Below are positions 63,980 through 64,000 of a stretch of DNA of 64,000 nt, in pieces (the first letter of the stretch is position 1; each line of letters starts with the position of its first letter). Location of the stretch: positions 49,469,569-49,533,568 of the forward strand of contig NC_074716.1 in assembly GCF_947242115.1 (NCBI RefSeq), read 5' to 3'. The notes beneath the pieces were generated by a model. The model had not been told where the DNA came from. It saw nothing but the letters and a program-made list of their open reading frames with translations, and did not search any database. The stretch comes from Biomphalaria glabrata. Its lineage: Eukaryota > Mollusca > Gastropoda > Planorbidae. Made by a program: the position numbers and the translations under genes.

Positions 63980-64000
63980 GTATTTTATTTCCTCTTTATT

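Overview
The window looks like nuclear DNA of an invertebrate, most likely a gastropod mollusc. It is AT-rich and intron-bearing, with long GATA/TATC and TA arrays, and it is crowded with tRNA-headed SINEs, small hAT-type MITEs and decayed LINEs. Its host genes match animal families. The gastropod assignment is inference from this texture; no species marker is present.

Four protein genes and one tRNA gene can be supported. (1) 16609-18387 (+): a 592-residue single-coding-exon protein with a disordered N-terminal two thirds and a C-terminal dual-specificity-phosphatase fold whose catalytic Cys position is Ser, so a predicted pseudophosphatase. (2) 34813-47420 (-): a seven-exon SLC16/monocarboxylate-transporter-like gene, 631 codons plus stop; every intron has GT-AG ends and compatible phase. 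(3) 52304-56763 (-): the SNIP1 orthologue, an FHA-domain nuclear protein, in two coding exons. (4) 57413 to the window edge (+): the 5' five exons of BLOC1S3, a BLOC-1 subunit, arranged head to head with SNIP1 across 649 bp. A tRNA-Leu(UAA) gene lies at 9075-9156 (-).

Layout: 1-1185 is a GATA array. 2.4-4.0 kb holds a decayed Ty3/Gypsy-like fossil. 5.3-7.26 kb is a hAT-like element invaded by a LINE tail and a SINE. 8.26-8.9 kb is a hAT MITE with a perfect target duplication, followed by the tRNA. 10.95-12.86 kb is a decayed hAT transposon with transposase remains. 13-16.3 kb holds SINEs, a solo LTR, a LINE 3' end and simple repeats, leading into the pseudophosphatase gene. 18.4-29 kb is intergenic, with SINEs, RTE-like LINE remains and an LTR. 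30.1-31.8 kb is a LINE tail swollen by two minisatellites. 34.8-47.4 kb is the transporter gene, whose second intron holds a nearly intact LINE. 47.9-51.7 kb has a 66-bp tandem array and more repeats. 52.3-64 kb is the SNIP1/BLOC1S3 pair.

The genes do not form an obvious pathway. The structural themes are a divergent housekeeping promoter in a TCTAGA-rich tract, repeated nesting of elements with legible target duplications, and three minisatellites that each grew from sequence inside a transposable element.
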